Shown piece by piece: positions 18,292 through 20,822 of a stretch of 20,822 bases of DNA. Both the position numbers and the translations under genes were made by a program. The notes beneath the pieces are model-generated. The model worked only from the letters and a program-made list of their open reading frames with translations. It was not told the origin of the DNA and did not search any database. The stretch lies in the NCBI RefSeq assembly GCF_000150275.1, contig NW_002060947.1, positions 5,808,039-5,828,860 on the forward strand. The letters are read 5' to 3'. Within the stretch, counting starts at the first letter, position 1; the number at the start of each line of letters is the position of its first letter. The DNA comes from Trichoplax adhaerens (lineage: Eukaryota > Placozoa > Uniplacotomia > Trichoplacea > Trichoplacidae).

Positions 18292-20591
18292 AATTATAGT
18301 CTGGCAATGATCTTCTCAGAGTTTACATTAGAATTTACCTTACATTGTACTTTAAAAAAAGTTATGATATTTAATGAGCCGAAATTGCTAATAGCACGTT
18401 AAATAGACTTTGCAATTTTGACTAAAATCACTTTAGATTTCATGACTATAGTTAAAGACTGGAACGATGTAATCATAATGACATAGAAGTTTTACGTAAT
18501 TTCAAGTATACAAAAACTGAATGTCAATTTAAATGCTTAGATGCATAGTTGGTAAGTATATTCTCGGTTATTGCTGTAAATATCAGTTACCACAATTAAG
18601 CTTTTGATTATTTGATATGTAGTGTCTTTTAATTTAAAATTCTCATTTAATTATGCTGCAATTGGAAAAATAGGAGATCTTTGTTGTCGCTAAAATATAT
18701 CGTCTACTGTATGAGTTGATCGTATTGGCCTGTATGTAGTACTGATAAATGTAAACTTTATTATACCTTTCTTAAAAATTTGTTAACATTCAATTACGAC
18801 TGAAGTCCGCGACTCCAATTTGTTTTCATAATCAAATGACGACTGATCCATCATGTTATATTAGAATACTCTTCTATTAGATAGTGATAAACGGCTCTAA
18901 GTCTCTAAATTTTGCACTTTATTTGAATTTGGGAGACATTAAATTATAATAAAGACCCTGAAAGTCACTGAATTACGGTGTGCTACGTCGACTAATCTTA
19001 GTCGTACTTCATTAAAGGTTTTATTGCAGATACTCAAAGTTGTAAGTCAAAATACCAATTTGTAACATTCGCTGCTATTACTTTCAATGTAAGACCTGCA
19101 AATAGAATACTCAGTATATCATCCTAGAAGACCTTAAAGAGTAGATTATTTAATTCATGTACACTTTTAGCCGAGATATCGAATTGAACAATTAAAGTTA
19201 GGATATACGGGTATCTGTAATGTGGCTGAAATTTTTGTAAGTGGAATACACCTTCCATTCTTTGATAATAAATTATGATTGTGGTATGAATTTTGCATAG
19301 ATTAGCATACGATAGGAGTTATAATTAATTATACAATATTTCACAAACAGTAACCAGTTCTGATTCTTTTTCAAACTGGAATGACTAGTCAACCGGGGAG
19401 ACCCTTTTAAGGATTTATTACGTAAGTTATAACAAAATAAATAATTTAAAACTGTTCAATATTGAGAATAAATTTGTGATACTAATGATACTTTTCAAGC
19501 TCATTATTAATGCAAAACCCAATCCTCTACCGTAACGAAAATATTTCTACAAATTAGTTCTACCAGCAGTCAATGCTATTAAAATTAATTACATGAAGAT
19601 AAATGAATACCGAACATTAGAGCCACGTATACTAGGTACGGTCTGAGTAGATATATTTCGTCTTCTTATACTAGATGAGATAATAATGTTAGGGAAGCTA
19701 TATTAATTTGATTTGGGTTATATTGTAAAACATACTTTTACGCACTTTCATCGGCAAGTTCATAGATAAGTTGTTGGTTTGTAGCCACTGAACAATTCTG
19801 CCTAAACATTCTAAACCGTAAATCGATTGTTGACTAATCTTAAAGATTATAACCTTTCATTAATCTCGGATATTTATTGACGTACTATGGCGGAGAATAT
19901 TTTGCGTCCGCATTTTCCTTTTATCTATATATTTTTAATTCCTTAAATGATACTGAAATTAGTAAATAATTAAAGGGTTCACTGTGCTTTTACTTGTATA
20001 TGGCTAGTCTTATTGTATTTTCTAGTTATTGTCTTAAAGCTATCTGCCGATTTCGACTTTACCTAATTTGTTCGTAAGCATTTTTAACGAATCGGATTCT
20101 TCACGTAACAGTTATGAAGAAGTTTCTTATGATTGTAGTAAATGAATACTCATTTCTCACCTTGCTGGTAAGCCAATCATAGCTTTTATCATCACACTGT
20201 TCTATTTAAATGAAACGTGTCCATTTTCTAGAGGATGATTTCCCTCCTCTTCATTATACCGATATCGATCACTTACTAGTAATTAATATTACTTCACTTG
20301 GTTTACTGCTAAGCTTAGTCCAAATTTTATACTTTCCATGATATCATAGATTTTCGTATCGATTTTAATTGGCTTTGGAACTGGATTACCACATTTGCGT
20401 ATGTATAAATGGTTATTCCTTTTCGTATATTTCCTTTAAAAAGTTTATTTGATCACATTAATATTAAGATTGCATTTTTTTGATTATTTGTTAATTTCTC
20501 GTGATGTATAATAATTTTAAGACTATCTTATGTTAATTAGTTGAAAAATTTTGGTTTCGAACCGACAATACAACATCATCATGTTTTAGAG
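18292..20591. other. Intergenic, no gene seen
   Basis: AT-rich. A minus-strand AATAAA followed by GGGTCTCCCC (19382-19425) recalls the LTR ends described above. A perfect palindrome TGACTAGTCA lies at 19382-19391. An apolar frame at 19975-20061 (CIWLVLLYFLVIVLKL) and an overlapping short ATG frame at 20000 are possible leader pieces for the next gene but unproven. Confidence 0.5.
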
Positions 20592-20822
20592 TCCCGAATT
20601 TGAAACTAAATTTCGATGCCTCTCGAATAGCGTGTATTGCTTTGGATGGCGATATTGCAGTTATGAATACGGCAGAAAAGTATAAAAATTTTACCAACTT
20701 CTTTTACGGTAAGCTTGGCCTCGATCAGGACTTATCAATAGGACTTAAAAATTATCATACAAACAACGGCAGAATAATGCAGCGATGGATCAATAACGCT
20801 TCCGTAGTCTATACCAATTTCT
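20592..20822 (+). CDS. Gene E: C-type lectin exon (CTLD1 type), 3' partial
   Basis: The acceptor GTTTTAGAG enters in phase 1 and the frame is open to the window edge. FDASRIACIALDGDIAVMN, then FFYGKLGL, DLSIGLKN and QRWINNASVV align by eye with CTLD1 of the gene at 16243 (SQARTYC...GGDLAIF, FGLQNDTWIGLTDL, AQWINGQIAN). The Trp of the WIGL core is replaced by Ser (LSIGL), a relaxed position for this fold. The alternative AG two bases earlier (20588-20589) would give phase 2. No disabling mutation is visible in the part shown. It is most likely the next tandem member of the family. Confidence 0.75.

Noticed and set aside
20555-20567. Minus-strand GGTTCGAAACC resembling a tRNA T-arm.
   Set aside because: No acceptor stem, anticodon arm or A-box around it.

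Overview
The window looks like nuclear DNA from an AT-rich, early-branching animal. It has long AT-rich non-coding stretches, short exons with GT...AG splice sites, animal extracellular modules (C-type lectin and PAN/apple-like domains) and an LTR retrotransposon footprint. A placozoan, cnidarian or sponge would fit, but the sequence alone does not fix the species. No bacterial-style operons, rRNA, tRNA or CRISPR were seen. The N run at 10076-10125 marks a draft scaffold.

Left part (1-7621): a head-to-tail array of related receptor or secreted lectin genes, all on the + strand. The ancestral exon order, best seen in the gene at 16243-18291, is CTLD1, CTLD2, a Ser/Thr/Pro-rich linker, then a four-cysteine PAN-like exon carrying the stop. 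All intact exon junctions are phase 1. Gene A (1-1830) is an intact 3' part: CTLD2, linker and PAN. Gene B (3433-5221) keeps only linker and PAN, with an odd hydrophobic in-frame extension. Gene C (5840-7118) is a pseudogene: its lectin exon has two in-frame stops and a lost splice donor, but its PAN frame is still open. It too is followed in frame by broken hydrophobic coding-like sequence, to 7621.

Middle part (7622-16242): no convincing gene. A roughly 2 kb sequence appears twice, at 7933-10075 and 10126-11965, on the two sides of a 50-base gap. The copies differ by about 2-4 percent, and each carries an insertion the other lacks. Copy 1 holds a clear solo LTR (8958-9526) with a 5-base target duplication. 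Copy 2 holds a 261-base segment (10600-10860) with weaker LTR-like signals on the minus strand. Two unmerged haplotypes flanking a scaffold gap explain this at least as well as a real tandem duplication. Inside each copy there is an older, diverged sub-repeat.

Right part (16243-20822): gene D (16243-18291) has all four exon types but carries an apparent one-base frameshift near 16876 in CTLD2. Gene E begins at about 20592 with a CTLD1-type exon and runs off the window.

Together the genes form a rapidly duplicating and decaying family of extracellular recognition proteins: lectin domains for ligand binding, a flexible linker, and a PAN module for protein or carbohydrate contacts. A role in innate or allorecognition is inference only.
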